Notes: generated from the letters alone by a model not told the origin. A stretch of 60,000 nucleotides of DNA from Tubiluchus corallicola (GCA_030141605.1 JAQGDQ010000035.1:188001-248000), one strand, 5' to 3'. Shown: positions 23,231 to 36,236, numbered from the stretch's first letter. Translations and numbers: made by a program.

Positions 23231-24111
23231 GAGTGCCGGATTAAGGTTTTGCTGGCTCTAAGGCACATTTTGATAAGTGGCCTGAAAATACAGATATTTT
23301 GGGCTCACGGACAAAAGGAAACAAGTTAAACTTAGCAACAGGAAATTCGGCCGCGAATTTGTCAATGCTTTCATAACGACCCTGCTCTCTACATCGAAAG
23401 ACAAAACGCTTATACATTGGGTTAGCAGCGGGAGCAAAATACTGTTGCAAAATGACTTTCACAGATTCATAGCTATCTAGCTGATTGCTCGCAGAATCTT
23501 AAGTAACAAGTTCCAAACTTCGCAGAATCCTTCTAATCTGTCACCCCATCCTATTCAAAAACCAGTAGTTTTAGATCAGCAGTAGCAGAATAGTTTGAAA
23601 GCTTAAATAATCTTTCATACAGCTCATACTCCTCCCTCAAATCTTTGGCTGCAAGCTTAAAAGGACCAAGTGCAGAGAAACCTGGACAACAACAGTTAAT
23701 ACACTATCATCATAGGATACACTAGCATCAGAAATGCTTTACGCAAGAAGACTGCGCCAAATGTAAACAGTGGAAGGCATTCCTCTAAAAAAAACTAATG
23801 ATATATTAAGGTCTTAAAGAAAAACGAAGTAGCAGAGCTTTTAACTCAAAAAAGTAAATAAAATCATCATGTAGTTAACAACAAGAAAACGGTGTTATTC
23901 ATCAACCAGTTTAAGATAAAATTTTCGACAAATTTCCTACTTCAACAGCGTCCTGTTCATTGTTGTCCCAATAGGTCATAATAAAAATACAAAACATTTA
24001 TTTATATAAAAAAATGAAGGAAAGCATTTTTGTCATCATCATAGAACTCATTATTTTTTACTTTATCTTTGTGGCATGTGCCTTGTTTGCCTAATGGTTA
24101 ATCCGGCACTG
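23231..24111. mobile_element. hAT-type element containing a retroelement fragment
   Basis: The left end GAGTGCCGGATTAAGG and the right end, on the opposite strand, CAGTGCCGGATTAACC are hAT-like inverted repeats. The flanking 8-mers GTTCCAAC (23223-23230) and GTTCTAAC (24112-24119) agree at seven positions. The 881-bp interior has no hAT transposase but includes gag-like coding sequence on the minus strand. It is either a chimeric or capture element, or a retroelement that inserted into a hAT copy. Confidence 0.7.
23241..23680 (-). pseudogene. Gag-like fragment of an LTR-type retroelement
   Basis: The minus-strand frame at 23241-23462 contains ANPMYKRFVFRCREQG followed by ESIDKFAAEF. This is the pattern N-P-x-YERxxFxxRxQ-x-GES-IDxF found in the gag region of Ty3/gypsy-type elements. 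Upstream sequence to about 23680 gives gag-like peptides broken by stops. No protease, RT or LTR is seen. It is a dead fragment lying inside the hAT-bounded segment. Confidence 0.5.
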
Positions 24112-24817
24112 GTTCTAACTTAATAGTTATCATCGTCACTTGATTGCAGTATATGTAAGAAAATCAAAGTCATAACTTAAAATAATTTTACCATGTCACG
24201 ATTATGGACGTTTTATTATTAATAATATTTTACCGTAAGTGGCTCATTAATTAAAACAAAGATAAAGCTTAGTTTGTGGTGTAAGGCCAACTATAATTAC
24301 AACAAAATATATACAATATGTATTTAACAATAATATACAGCTAATACATAATGTATGTACAACAAAAATGATGAAGCGAATAAGAAAAATAAAAAATGGA
24401 ATACGTGTATAGAATACCTCAAATACTAATCAGAATTTTGCAATATTCGATTTGGTTTACATCCTAAGTTACATAAAAAACAGAGTAAAAGATTTGCTCC
24501 TCATTACACTATTTTATATTGTGTATTCGACTATGTTGATTGTATACAGTCTGTGTGAACTATATTTCTTGTTTTAAAGAAATGCCTGGGTTGAGACACA
24601 TAAGTTTAGATTATTTTAACTTATTGCATCTTGTAAACTCACAAATTTATATAGGCAGAGGGCAGTGACTATTAATGGATTATTAAGCGGTAAAGGAATA
24701 GGTAGTAGTAGCAAAATCGAATTTTCAAACTGCGTTTTACAAAGTTAAGCAACACGAAAACACTACGTGCGCGCATTATTGTTTATTAACAGATGGTACG
24801 CCTATATCATTGCGGGC
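24112..24817. other. No gene seen
   Basis: AT-rich DNA between the hAT element and the minisatellite. Nothing recognised. Confidence 0.4.
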
Positions 24818-25021
24818 CATCCACCAGGTAGGCTGGTGATTGGGAAGAGGTCATCCACCAGGTAGGCTAGTAATGGAGAAAAAGCCATCCACCAGGTAGG
24901 TTGGTGATTGGGAAGAGGCCATCCACCAGGTAGGCTGGTGGTTAGGAAAGGGCTATCCACCAGGTAGGCTGGTAATTGGGAAGAGGTTTTCCAATAGGTA
25001 AGCTGGTGATTAGGAAGCCCT
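24818..25021. repeat. 34-bp minisatellite, six units
   Basis: Units begin CATCCACCAGGTAGGCTGGT and start at 24818, 24852, 24886, 24920, 24954 and 24988, an exact 34-bp period. The first half of each unit is better conserved than the second, and the last unit is the most diverged. Confidence 0.93.
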
Positions 25022-25670
25022 ATACTATATATGATAGACTAATTGGTGATATGAGATGAGACATTTGAAATGTGACTAATTCTTTCACAGGAGACAAACC
25101 AATAAGTGTATAGTTGTACGTTGGCTAAAGGTGGCAAATAACTAATTTAATTAAAAAACAATACATGTTTTTACAGCAACTATGTCTACTGTAGCTAATA
25201 TGGTACCCAGTTACAATTAATCTATGTTTGCTTATTATATATTTTGTATTAAAATATTCTGAATTTTTAGCAAAATAATTTTCCTAATCTGATTGTTGTA
25301 AATGGGTTGAGCAAAGGCTACCAAAGAATATTTTCCAACGTATACAAAGCCCTCAAATGGAATAACTCTAAGCACCAAAAACCGACTATATAGTAGTTGA
25401 ATTCGGTCGAAGTTTCGCCATATTTAGTGAACATAGCGGACATAGTTCATACAATCACAGAATATTTTAGCATACAAGATGTTGCAAAAATCATTCATTA
25501 CCTTTAAAAAATTGTTAAAAAATAATAGCAGTTTCATCAGAATAAAAACGATAGTTTAATTGCTGAGTGTACGATTTATGAGAATTATCGCTTAAAACTT
25601 GGCTTCATAAGGTTTACGGCAACAATTACACCTCATTTGTAGAAATGCATCATTTATACGTCATTGCGTA
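25022..25670. other. No gene seen
   Basis: AT-rich DNA, nothing recognised on either strand. Confidence 0.4.
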
Positions 25671-25675
25671 TGTGT

Positions 25676-26263
<588 letters not shown>

Positions 26264-26619
26264 AGCGAGAGAAACGGAAAGAGAGAAACAGAGAGGGTCA
26301 GCGGAAGAAAGAAACTTGAAAGGACTTAATCTGCCAGTTTTTGTGGCAAGGAATCAAAGCATGTCAGCTGATTGCTGGGAAATTGTTTGTAAAAGCGTCT
26401 AAAACCTGACAAGATAAGGTATAATCTGGTTGAGCAAGTGTCTGATCAGCATAATCTGTGAGGAACACGCGCTATGCCTGACAGTCGAACAGATTAAACC
26501 ACAGCGGATTCAGCAATGATACCTGAATTATTATGCAAGACATACAATGCTTCCACCGTGTTTCTATAGTGAGTTCATTTCGACATAACACACTTAAAAC
26601 TGTAACGGAGTTAATTTGT

Positions 26620-26890
26620 AACATCATTATCATTATCATCATGATCAATGTCAATGTCATCATCCTTGTGCTCCTTCTCTTCATCATCGCCACCACTATC
26701 ACTACCGTTCTTGTTCTTTTTTGTCGTTTTCTTGTTCTTCTCCTTCATCTCCTTTTACTACTACCACGACTTCTTTATTATCATGATTGTCGTCATACTT
26801 CGTAATTATCTTCTTTATGATGGTGATGATCATCGTCTTCTTCTTTTTTCTCTATTTTACTATCATCATCATCGTCATTTTTCCACCTGT
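26620..26890. repeat. Pyrimidine-rich CAT/CTT low-complexity tract
   Basis: Interrupted CAT, CTT and CTC triplets give long Leu/Ser/Ile-rich open frames on both strands without any domain. Low complexity explains them. Confidence 0.8.
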
Positions 26891-27344
26891 ATTCTTTATC
26901 AGATTAATTAGAAATTTTGATATTTCGTTTTGAATTTGCTTTTAGTATTATAATTTACTTTTAGTATTATAATTATTTATTTAAAAGAACTTATGCAATA
27001 TAAGTTCCGTCTATTTGCATGGATACGCTAAAAAATTGCTAAAAGCATTTACAAAGCATTAAGTATATTGTCATGTACATAATTTTAGAACTAACGCATT
27101 TTCACGTAAAGCAAGACAAAGATCTCATGCAATAATCATAGTTACAAAGTTGCAAATTATAATGCATCGCACATATACACTTAGTATTCAAACTTGGCAA
27201 ATTTGCAAAAATAATAGAAAACTTGTGACTAACCAAAAACATGTAAGTACTGTTACGTACGTATGTCAAACCTGCCTTTGCGTAGCAACAAAAAGAACAA
27301 TAACAATTACAATGTCTGTTGCAGGACAGTGCCATTAAACCACC

Positions 27345-27517
27345 ATGAAGGAAATCTGTGCTGGTTGTCAATGTCCCATTGAAGATCGTTTCTTGATGAA
27401 AGTCATGGACAACTGCTGGCACGAGAGTTGTTTGCAGTGTAGTATGTGCTTTATGCCGCTCACCAAATCTTGTTACAGTCGCGACCGTCGGCTTTACTGC
27501 AAACAGGATTATGACAG
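27345..27517 (+). CDS. LMX1-like LIM-homeodomain gene, first coding exon (LIM1 domain)
   Basis: The exon begins at 27325 after acceptor TGTCTGTTGCAG. A stop (TAA) lies in frame within the exon just before AAACCACCATGA, so this ATG in a strong Kozak context must be the start. It encodes a complete LIM1 domain: Cys5, Cys8, His26, Cys29, Cys32, Cys35, Cys52, Asp55, all eight zinc ligands. The pattern [19 protein letters not shown] and [13 protein letters not shown] fits LMX1 better than LHX1/5 or LIM-only proteins. The exon ends GACAG|GTACGA in phase 2. LMX1 proteins are nuclear transcription factors that pattern neurons and appendages. The LIM2 and homeodomain exons were not found downstream in this window, so the gene is partial here. 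Confidence 0.85.
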
Positions 27518-27633
27518 GTACGACGTTACGTTTGATTAAGCGATAAACGTGTAATTTGTGTGGAAGAATTATGAGTAGTGTGAAAACCAGCATAGAAGAA
27601 TTGTCTCCTGCCTAAAAGCATTTGACAGAGAAC

Positions 27634-27825
27634 AGGTCTCATGCTTAACAGTATAGGGATAGAGGATGTCCAATGTCTGACAACGTAGCGATAGATTATA
27701 GAGGATAGGTCACATCCATGCCTGACAAAATAAAGATAGAGGATAGATCCCATGTCTAACAGCATAGGGATAGAGGAGAAGATAGGTCTCATGTCTAACA
27801 GCATAACAATAGAGGATAGATCATT
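27634..27825. repeat. Imperfect tandem repeat in the LMX1-like intron
   Basis: About five degenerate units of 35-50 bp share GTCTAACAGCATAGGGATAG and GAGGATAGAT. The Met/Leu/Arg-rich minus-strand frame across it is produced by the repeat. Confidence 0.75.
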
Positions 27826-27829
27826 ACTG

Positions 27830-29080
27830 CATCTTTATTCGTATTCACGATGCTTAAGGAAGATAGGAATAAGGCTTGAAAAATCCCGGCATGTATGAGA
27901 CTCGATCTGCAGCCAAGCACCGTGCCATTCGTTCAACCATGCCTTCCAGTAAGTTAAAAACAATGGTAAAGTATAGAAGTGTGCAGTTGTAATACATTCT
28001 CAAATTTACCTGTAACAGCATTCTATTATTTTATTTTATTGACGTGGTACATTTGTTCTACTTGGAAAGATAATATGCGTATAAGGTTTCAGTTTGAATA
28101 AATTGCGATGTAGGCTTGTAAGTTGTCTATTATCATAGTTGTTAAGTTGGTTTGGAAATTACAAAAAGTCTATTGCGAACCTGGGATAATTAACCAAGAG
28201 ATAAATTTGAATACTGACTCGGCTCTGTATGACCACAAGCCTGAGTGACCCAGTAAGCTTCGGTTACTCTTTGATATGACAGAATACTTTAATCATACGT
28301 GTAGCGTTAACTCATTTAGCAACTCTTAATAAATTACTCAAATGTTTCACTAGATAATTCAAAACTGTAACGTCATAGCTTTTGTTTATGCAGAGAGTTT
28401 CGTTTTACGACAATAAGCCATCGTGCATTTAATCTTGTATAGGAATTTATATTTTAGTCTTGTTACTTTTAACTGGTCCATTTAGCGTAATTGCAGAATT
28501 TTAAATTTCTAAGTTTACGTTTGTTGGTTCGACTTAATATGAATCCAATAAACTGACTTTTCCTAACATTAGACGTATCTGCTACATTAAAAACACTTAC
28601 AACACAATTACATTTGTTTCATAATTAGTGCTGGGTCTATTCAATTCTGGTAAATTTCTTAATTCGTTACCATTCGTTATAATTTATAAACTTAATATCG
28701 TAGTAATGAAAACTCTGGGATTATACTGCTATACAAATGTTGGGTTGCCTGCCAGTGCTTGTAGTGGTAGGCATGTCATTTAACTGCTGGTACAGTCTAT
28801 CTGTTTTCCCTCTTTTTATACACTTGATGGTTCTGGGGATTTGGGGCGAGTGGGCACTGAGTAGGTCACTGTTCGAGAAATGAATTCTCTACCTCCAACG
28901 CTGGAACAAATCCATTTTTTTATATTTATTTGTCATTTTGTCTCTTAATGCTCGTGTAATGAACTATTTTTAAATCGATTTTATCGGTTTTATTGTCTAT
29001 TAAGGATTATACGTGTATGCTAAATTCTTAAGAAGAATTCTTAAATATTAGCATATTCAGGCTAATCATTATAATCATAT
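27830..29080. other. Intronic or intergenic DNA; no gene seen
   Basis: Presumed intron of the LMX1-like gene. AT-rich with no exon-like frame, and no LIM2-type Cys pattern was found. Confidence 0.4.
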
Positions 29081-29082
29081 AG

Positions 29083-29275
29083 TCACAATCTTATTATTTT
29101 TAATTATACTACAAACCCACAATTACTAAAATTTCGGTAACAAACTTGCGGGACAGAATATGTGAAAAAGTTGGGATGCTGCATGAATTTGAACTAGGAC
29201 CGTCTCCTTACATGTCAGACATTTTAGATCACCAGTGCTCAAGGTAGTCCAAAGTTCAACCCTTCTACTGTATTA
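29083..29275 (-). repeat. SINE-like element with tRNA-like head, plus family C arm
   Basis: The block 29083-29150 matches family C (core AAACCCACAATTA). Next to it, the minus strand reads GCACTGGTGATCTAAAATG and, about 40 bp on, CTAGTTCAAATTC. These resemble an A box and a B box of a pol III promoter. The cloverleaf is too degenerate to be a working tRNA. Confidence 0.45.
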
Positions 29276-29394
29276 CTAAGAATTAATGTGATCAGATATA
29301 GGAAGTATCATAATTTTATTATTAGACGTAAGTGCACCAGACCTTAACATGTAGCGTCCTAAGAACGAAACTGTAAATTCTCTGAGATTCATTT

Positions 29395-29720
29395 ACCAAG
29401 CAGAATACGCGCGCAGGCAAAACAATTTGGAATTCATTTCTCTTCATCTACCGCCAGTGAAAATAAATGACTCGCTTAAAGGAGGGGAATATCAGTGATA
29501 AAATGTGTAGCGTAAGTGCAGCTCCCTGGTGTATTACACAAACCGATTGTGCAGGGTATTTTGTTAGAAGCCATGGCGCAATATGTCGCCCTAAACTAAT
29601 ATTGATGTAGATGCTGTTTTCTGAATGTTCTTATGAATTTGGCCGGTAGACAAGAAAACGAGAGCTAAAAGAGATTCAGAGAGACCACATGCGCTTTTTT
29701 GTACAAATCACAAAATACTC
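29395..29720. other. Mixed-composition non-coding block
   Basis: This stretch, including CGCGCGCAGGCAAAAC and GACTCGCTTAAAGGAGG, has less AT bias than its surroundings and no open frame. It is a possible conserved non-coding element in the LMX1-like intron; there is no direct evidence. Confidence 0.15.
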
Positions 29721-30239
29721 CGAATTTCTGTTAAATTAGATTTCTGTTTATTTTTTTGAAAATACTTATTTTCGAGCAGTTCAGTGCTGCGTTATCTTTT
29801 TTCACGGCTCATTTCATTATCTAGCCGATAACCTGGAGCTTATTCATACTACAGAAAAACTTTCAAATATCTTTAAATATACAGTGTAAAGTTAATATGT
29901 TACACATACATGAAACCTGACACACACATAGCCTACATGTTGTTCAATTCTGCGCGTCGTTTGAAGTAGAATTCGGCGTCTTTGTTAATGTATTTTGAAA
30001 TGATATCGAGTTGGCGTTTAAGCACGCAAAAGTCTGCCGCAGGGCACGTGCTTGTCACCAAAACTATAGTAAAAATATCTGATCAAGAAAACAGTATGTA
30101 TGACATTATATTGTAAAGTATTGTTGGTTTTGCTTTTATGCATTAAAAATTACGTATATAATATAGTATAATGTATATACATATCATAAGTATATTATAA
30201 ATATATATAAAGATATGATATACATTTTTTATACGTATA

Positions 30240-30243
30240 TAAA

Positions 30244-30274
<31 letters not shown>

Positions 30275-30300
30275 GCGCGCGCGTGTTTGCGTATATTTAC
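30240..30300. repeat. Alternating GT/GC purine-pyrimidine tract
   Basis: GTGTGTGTGCGTGCGTGCGT then GCGCGCGCGC, flanked by TA-rich runs. Alternating purine-pyrimidine DNA of this kind can adopt Z-form. Confidence 0.85.
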
Positions 30301-30665
30301 ATATATATTGATTTATTTACATACATATATGTATATATTTATTTATTCACAAAGTATGTCATTGTGATTCTACAGTTTTAGATACGCTTTACTTGAGGTT
30401 TTACTGTACTATATACGTGCTGTTTGTGATGAAAGGGGCACAAAACAGCAGAAAAGGTAGAAAAAATTAATTATGTTAAACTAGATTAAACTAGCTCTTT
30501 TTTATTAGATTTTCAGATTTGTAGATTACATTGATTAGAAGGCAAGAAAAATGTTGGAATTTTTGATGTCTATATTTTTTTTAAAAAGTAAATGTATTAT
30601 ATGTAATTAAAGTAGCAAATTTTACGAAAATAAAAATTATTGGCAGTATTATGATTGCCCAATTT

Positions 30666-30905
30666 TCAAGGCATCTACTTTTCATTCACAAGACACCGTT
30701 GAAAAACTTTATGTACGATTTCGAATCTCTTTATAAGACCTACAACAGTGTTCTGAGTGTATAGCTGAACCCTTTTAGTTTATGATTACGTAATTTACAA
30801 GGCATTTATTTTTCATTCACAATACACCGTTGAAAAACTTGTATGTATTCGAGTCTGTCTATAAGACCTACAACAGTGTTCTGAGTGTATAGCTGAACCC
30901 TTTTT
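30666..30905. repeat. Tandem duplication, two copies of about 131 bp
   Basis: The segment from CAAGGCAT to TATAGCTGAACCCTTTT occurs at 30667-30780 and again at 30798-30905. The shared stretch ACCTACAACAGTGTTCTGAG and what follows are identical. The start of each copy carries a few substitutions and a short indel. Confidence 0.9.
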
Positions 30906-30999
30906 GTAGACACACATGCCTTAAAGGCCCTAAGGCACAAGTAGCCTTCCCGACAGACAATCTCTCACTTACTAGCAAAGATATGTGTCAATTTCAGCA

Positions 31000-33550
31000 C
31001 ATACTTTTCGGCAATGTAAGTAACAGAGTGTTAACTACCTAAGCTCTTTGAACAGATGCAGTAACGTGTACATAACAGATACGTCTTGAATGTACAGGCA
31101 ATGTATAAACTCGTTTGTAATTTTGACTTCTTTCATCAGCTGACTAGTTAACTCTTTCAAATATGCACCCTTATAAACGAGTGTATCTGTTTTGTGTCTT
31201 CCCATGTTGTACGAAAATGGCATTAATGCCTAAAATGATGCATTAAAAGCAATAACACTAATTTGATGTGAATGATAATCATAAAGTCTGCTCTTCCTTT
31301 GTGCAAGACGTTTAATTTTTGTAATTTAGTACTTTATTCTAGAGGCAAACATGAACTAGAAAAATAGAAAATAAAAAAATTATATTTGTTACTTTATAAG
31401 AGCTTATAGTTACAAATGGATATTTTGCAGAAAAAAACAAAGTAAATTACAATGACTCGGCTACAATAATTTATTCTCATATAATCTAGTAAATCTACAA
31501 GCATGACAAAGATTTCGAAAACGATGACGGTAACGTTAACAATGATGACGACATGTTTGGTCGGTGATTGCGAAGTGCCCTCTCTACCACATGGCAGGCA
31601 CTCTTACGGTGCAAGACACAAAGCACTGTAGTTTTTGTTGTCAACACTGTAGTTTTTGTTGTCGAAACAATAAAAATCGATTCTTTTTAGCTAGAATAAT
31701 TTTTCTTACCAGTTGGAAAGGAAAAAGCAAATTAATAAATAAAAAATAGAAAACGTACATTTGCGCGATTGTTTTCTTAATTATACACGTTGTGACATAT
31801 TTCTTCTATTTTTCTTCTATTTTTAATTTTGTTTTTATTAACTCTAGAGGTGAATTATTTTCATGTTAAAATCATAAAATTACTGGAATCAAATCACCTC
31901 AAAATCAAATTCAAAATGTCAAAAATACTGAAAAGGTGAACTGATGTTTTGACTTTTAACATCAATTTCATTTTTGCAATTCGCGTAAATGCTTTAGTTA
32001 TCCACGTTATACATATTGTGGACACATATTGAAAACTATATATATATATATATATATATATTTATTTATTTATTTATTACCACAATGATAAATAAGCATT
32101 TATTAAAATGTTTGTGGTGAATTAAATAACAAATTTAATAAATTAATAAATATGGTAATGCGCAGTTAGTAAGCGATTGTCACAACATGGTTTGTCTAAT
32201 TGTTACTATTTTAAAACATTTTTGTAAGCAGGGTTTCAAAATCATGTAGACTTATGTGTGAACCACGCAAATAACTGCTTCACTTAGCTTTGGTGGCCTT
32301 TTTCCTTTCTTGTATGTCTGTACGTAGAACTGCATGAGAAATACTTATTTAAATATAATTTTATAGTTTAAAATACTAAAAACAATACAAGACTAAATTT
32401 GAAGAAACCAAGAACCGCTGGATATAGATAAAAAACACAGAACCGATATATATAAAGATATTCCGACAGATGCTTCCGTGCTATATTCAATACTATAAAT
32501 TATAACAGATTTCACTATTAAAATGATTTTATTACTACACTTCTAAAGTTAATCATTCTTTATACCTTAGAAAAGCACCTATAAACAACTTTGCAAGTTA
32601 AAGCAAATAGAAGTGTCACACTAATTAAGTCAATTGTTAGCATTGTGTACCTAATATAAAGCAGACATTACTAGCACAATAAAAGCTGTGAATAAACCGA
32701 CTACTCAGGCCACCAACAGTACTGCATTAGAGCTAGTCATTGTACATACAGATAGGTTTAACGTGCAGAGATGCTAACATTGTAAATAATCTTTAACAAG
32801 AAGTCAAGAGGGTAGTAATAAAATGGCCACCAACATTCAGCAGCCCACAGACTGTCTTGCAACTTCGTGTTCTGCTTACATTACGGTTCATTTACGAGTT
32901 TATTGTATAGTAAACACAACGCCATAAAAATCCTGCTTCTCAGCAACTTTGTATGAGTCAGAAAAACCCAATAGGTAAGATACTCCAGAACGATAAACGA
33001 ATCCCAATCTAGCTTCGTCCTCATATAGTTACTTTTATTGTTCTTAACAAAAACGAACAAACAAAATATTCGCGATTTAAAAATTTTTTATCTCTTAAAA
33101 TACACGCCAACATTATGCTACAGTAATAAAAAATAAAAATCTGTATGTACACATATTTAGAGTAAACGGATTTAAAACATAATGAATTTAAAATGACAAT
33201 TCGACACTATTTTATTGCTAGCTAAAATACAGCGAGGCCAATTAGAATGGAGTAAAGTTATGATGGGTATATAACTATGTAGATATAAAATAAAAAGTAA
33301 ACCAAGTATGTAGTACAAGATATAATTAGACAACAGAAAACTTTGCATTTTTTTACCTTTTGCGTTTTCTGATTGCTTTCAAAAACAGATGGCTTTCTTC
33401 TGAAATACTGAGTGTTGTTCACAAAATTCTGGGCTTTATACGAATGCCATAGGAACAGAATACATCTTCTCTGCGTTAGGTACTATAGTTAGTGAGATTA
33501 ACATTGCACTATTTTTACTATGACATACCAAAATAATGACATAATATATT
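31000..33550. other. No gene seen
   Basis: AT-rich DNA with a TA/TATT run at 32038-32080 and a 19-bp direct duplication at about 31627-31664 (CACTGTAGTTTTTGTTGTC). No exon-like features. Confidence 0.4.
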
Positions 33551-33558
33551 ATTTCAGT

Positions 33559-33764
33559 GTCTGTTGATCGATCTGGTACTTTTTTTAATCTTTTTAATTT
33601 TTTGGTTGTACAGTATTTACTGTAACAGTTATATTAGTGTATTTAAATTTACTTTTGAGGACGATACTTCAAGTAATGTCAAAACGTGCCGATTTTATAG
33701 CCCGCCATGGGTTTACTTATTTGTAGTTCTTATTGTTGTTTCCATTCTTTTGAGAAATCTCTAA
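33559..33764 (+). CDS. Candidate terminal exon of a small membrane protein
   Basis: After a good acceptor (ATATTATTTCAG) an open frame encodes about 66 residues with two hydrophobic segments. The first contains VLFLIFLIFWLYSIYC, and the second, WVYLFVVLIVVSILLRNL, ends the protein. The frame has no ATG; it opens at a TTG, so it would have to be spliced onto an upstream exon. An AATAAA signal follows about 12 bp after the stop (33776). Acceptor, frame, stop and poly(A) signal in order suggest a last exon. I recognise no family, no upstream exon was found, and chance in T-rich DNA remains a serious alternative. Confidence 0.3.
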
Positions 33765-33789
33765 AATTAATGATAAATAAAGTGTATTA

Positions 33790-36060
33790 TTCGTATAATT
33801 TTATTTATCATCATTACATAAAAAATGCAATTACTTAGAACTTAACTTCAGGATCTTCAATGTATTTTCTTGATATAGTTTAGTATATAGTTTTGTGTAT
33901 ATTAGTAGGTGTAGGTAAATATCATTTTAACGGTATTATTGTATGTTCTACCTGTGAGAAGGACATTTTGTGTACATCTTAATTACATCCACTTTGACGA
34001 TACTTGTTACACAAGCATTCGTAGAGATGTAGATATTTTACATACGCATTGGAAATCAGCATAACATAACAGAATTATTAAAAAGAAACAGATAAGGTAG
34101 CACTTGAAAGGACTACATCTAATGTTCATGATTACGATGTGCAACCCGAATGCATCACAGGAGTGCGACTGATTATAACACTGAATATGTCTTGTTAGGA
34201 GAATCATTTAATGACTGACTGCAAGACAGTTTTTTGCTATTAAGCGCCTTGAACGTGTAAACTTAGCGAACCATTATAAGCTGATAGCGCAAGGCCTGTG
34301 AGTAAAACACCAGTCGGTGCACAGATTACTATAAGATCTTATTTGTTTCTTTAGCCGTTAAAGAAACGTTAAGATGCAAACTTTAGCAAGCTGGCCGCCA
34401 CAAAAACGCATAAAGAAGCCGTCAAACTTTCACTGTCTTGTAATCAAATAATTACCGTAGCATTACTGTCTTTGTGTGCATATTTTGTAAATCTGTAATC
34501 ACCTTTGCATGTGAATTTTGCACATCGTATGCTATATAACATCAGCGTTATGTAGAATTGATCATAATCACCACAATCTTCCAGTATGTGAAAACTGTTC
34601 TCAGTGAATACAATCTAAATATTAAGTGGCTTTTAAAAGCAAAACGCGCATGCCAGTGTCTAAATTTTAATTTGTTGGCATTCATTTTTCGTTTTTAAAA
34701 GGAACTTGAATAATTATAAGTTTCTTCGTTTAGTGTTACAGCTTAATTTTATTATCACAAGTTTATTTTATTATATTCATGAATGTATTATCGAGGCGAA
34801 CATTGAATAAGATTAGCAAAATACACCTGTCTTCCCGCTCCTGCTGACAAGTTTATTTCGAAATTTTTAAAAAATTTTATCTTCGTTTTAATCTGAAAAA
34901 TTGATTTAGTAATGGTAGAATGTCTCAAAATGTAAGTAGGTAACTAGTCTAAATCGTTACTCGATCATCGTTCATACTGTACAGAGGATAACTAAATGAA
35001 TTTAAAGAATTTAATAGCTCTCGTATCTTTCACTTAAACGAAAGCTGCAATTTCACTGCAGGAAGATGTTATTAAATGTATAAAACCACGGCGCAAAGGC
35101 GAACAAAGCCTATACCTACAGGTTGTTGCTTTTGCTACAAGCCGTTGTTCAATAAAATCCTTTCAATAACCATGATGCTAAACCTTTTCAACATGTGGCC
35201 CGCTGGTGCGAATCACAAAATATCAAGTGGGTCCTCGTGCCACTGTATTTGCTGTGTTCATGTAGCAATTTTCTGTCGCTCAGGTATACAGATGGGGCTG
35301 TTGCAACTCCTCAACATTTGCCATACTTTTTGTCAATATTTAAACCTGTCACCAGTCTGATAACGTCGTCTCCCTGTTTGCACTCAGCAGTCTTGTTTGT
35401 TCGTGCGAGTTCTTATCAGACAAGACTTGTTCTGAGCTTGTAGTGCTTGTTTGAATCTGATAGATATCATTACAGAGCGGAATGCGAGACTTGGGCGGCT
35501 TCCTTCATTTTGAGTGGGTCGGTAGATTAGACCACAGGTGTAGTATCGTTCTGATCTGGGCATATTTTGCACGCAGCGTACAACCTCTTCTAAACAATCC
35601 AGTGTTCTATGTATGTACGCTGTCAGCATGTGTAGAGTATTAAAGAGTAAGTCGTTATACTGAAAAGTTATACTCCAAAAATGTATCAGATTTGTCCAGT
35701 GAATTACTTTATGCAGCTTGGGATTATATTTCTAATGAGAAATCAAATACATAGATTAGATACCAGAACGTTCTCTGTATACTAGCTTGTCTGTCGACAC
35801 CACGTTTGTTTATAATAAGGGCAAAGCTATACACCTACCCCGTACTACGTATAGTTTTATATTATAAATAGGACAAAGAATATTTTTTGTTTAAAATTCT
35901 ATTAGTTAATAGATGTGCAGATTTATAGTGTGATGTAAATAGCTCATTTGATTTAACTGTAGAGTAATCCAATATTGAGAAAGGAAAATGTACTGGTAGA
36001 GTGAAAGCTAAATTGGGTAGAGAAACAGAGAAGGGAGAAGAGGAAAAAGAAGAAGAAGAG
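33790..36060. other. No gene seen
   Basis: AT-rich DNA. Overlapping short frames at 35076-35630 on both strands show no domain and no shared splice pattern. Confidence 0.4.
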
Positions 36061-36070
36061 AGACAAAGAT

Positions 36071-36121
<51 letters not shown>

Positions 36122-36189
36122 AAAGAGTGAGAAAGAAATGATCAGAGAGAAAGAGAGTAAGAGTTAGAGAGGGAGAGAGAAAGAGCGTA

Positions 36190-36236
<47 letters not shown>

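Noticed and set aside
24818-25021. CRISPR-like array
   Set aside because: The 34-bp units are contiguous with no unique spacers, and the genome is animal.
35076-35443. Cys-containing overlapping frames (possible LIM or zinc-binding exon)
   Set aside because: Cysteine spacing does not fit LIM, and there are no matching splice sites.
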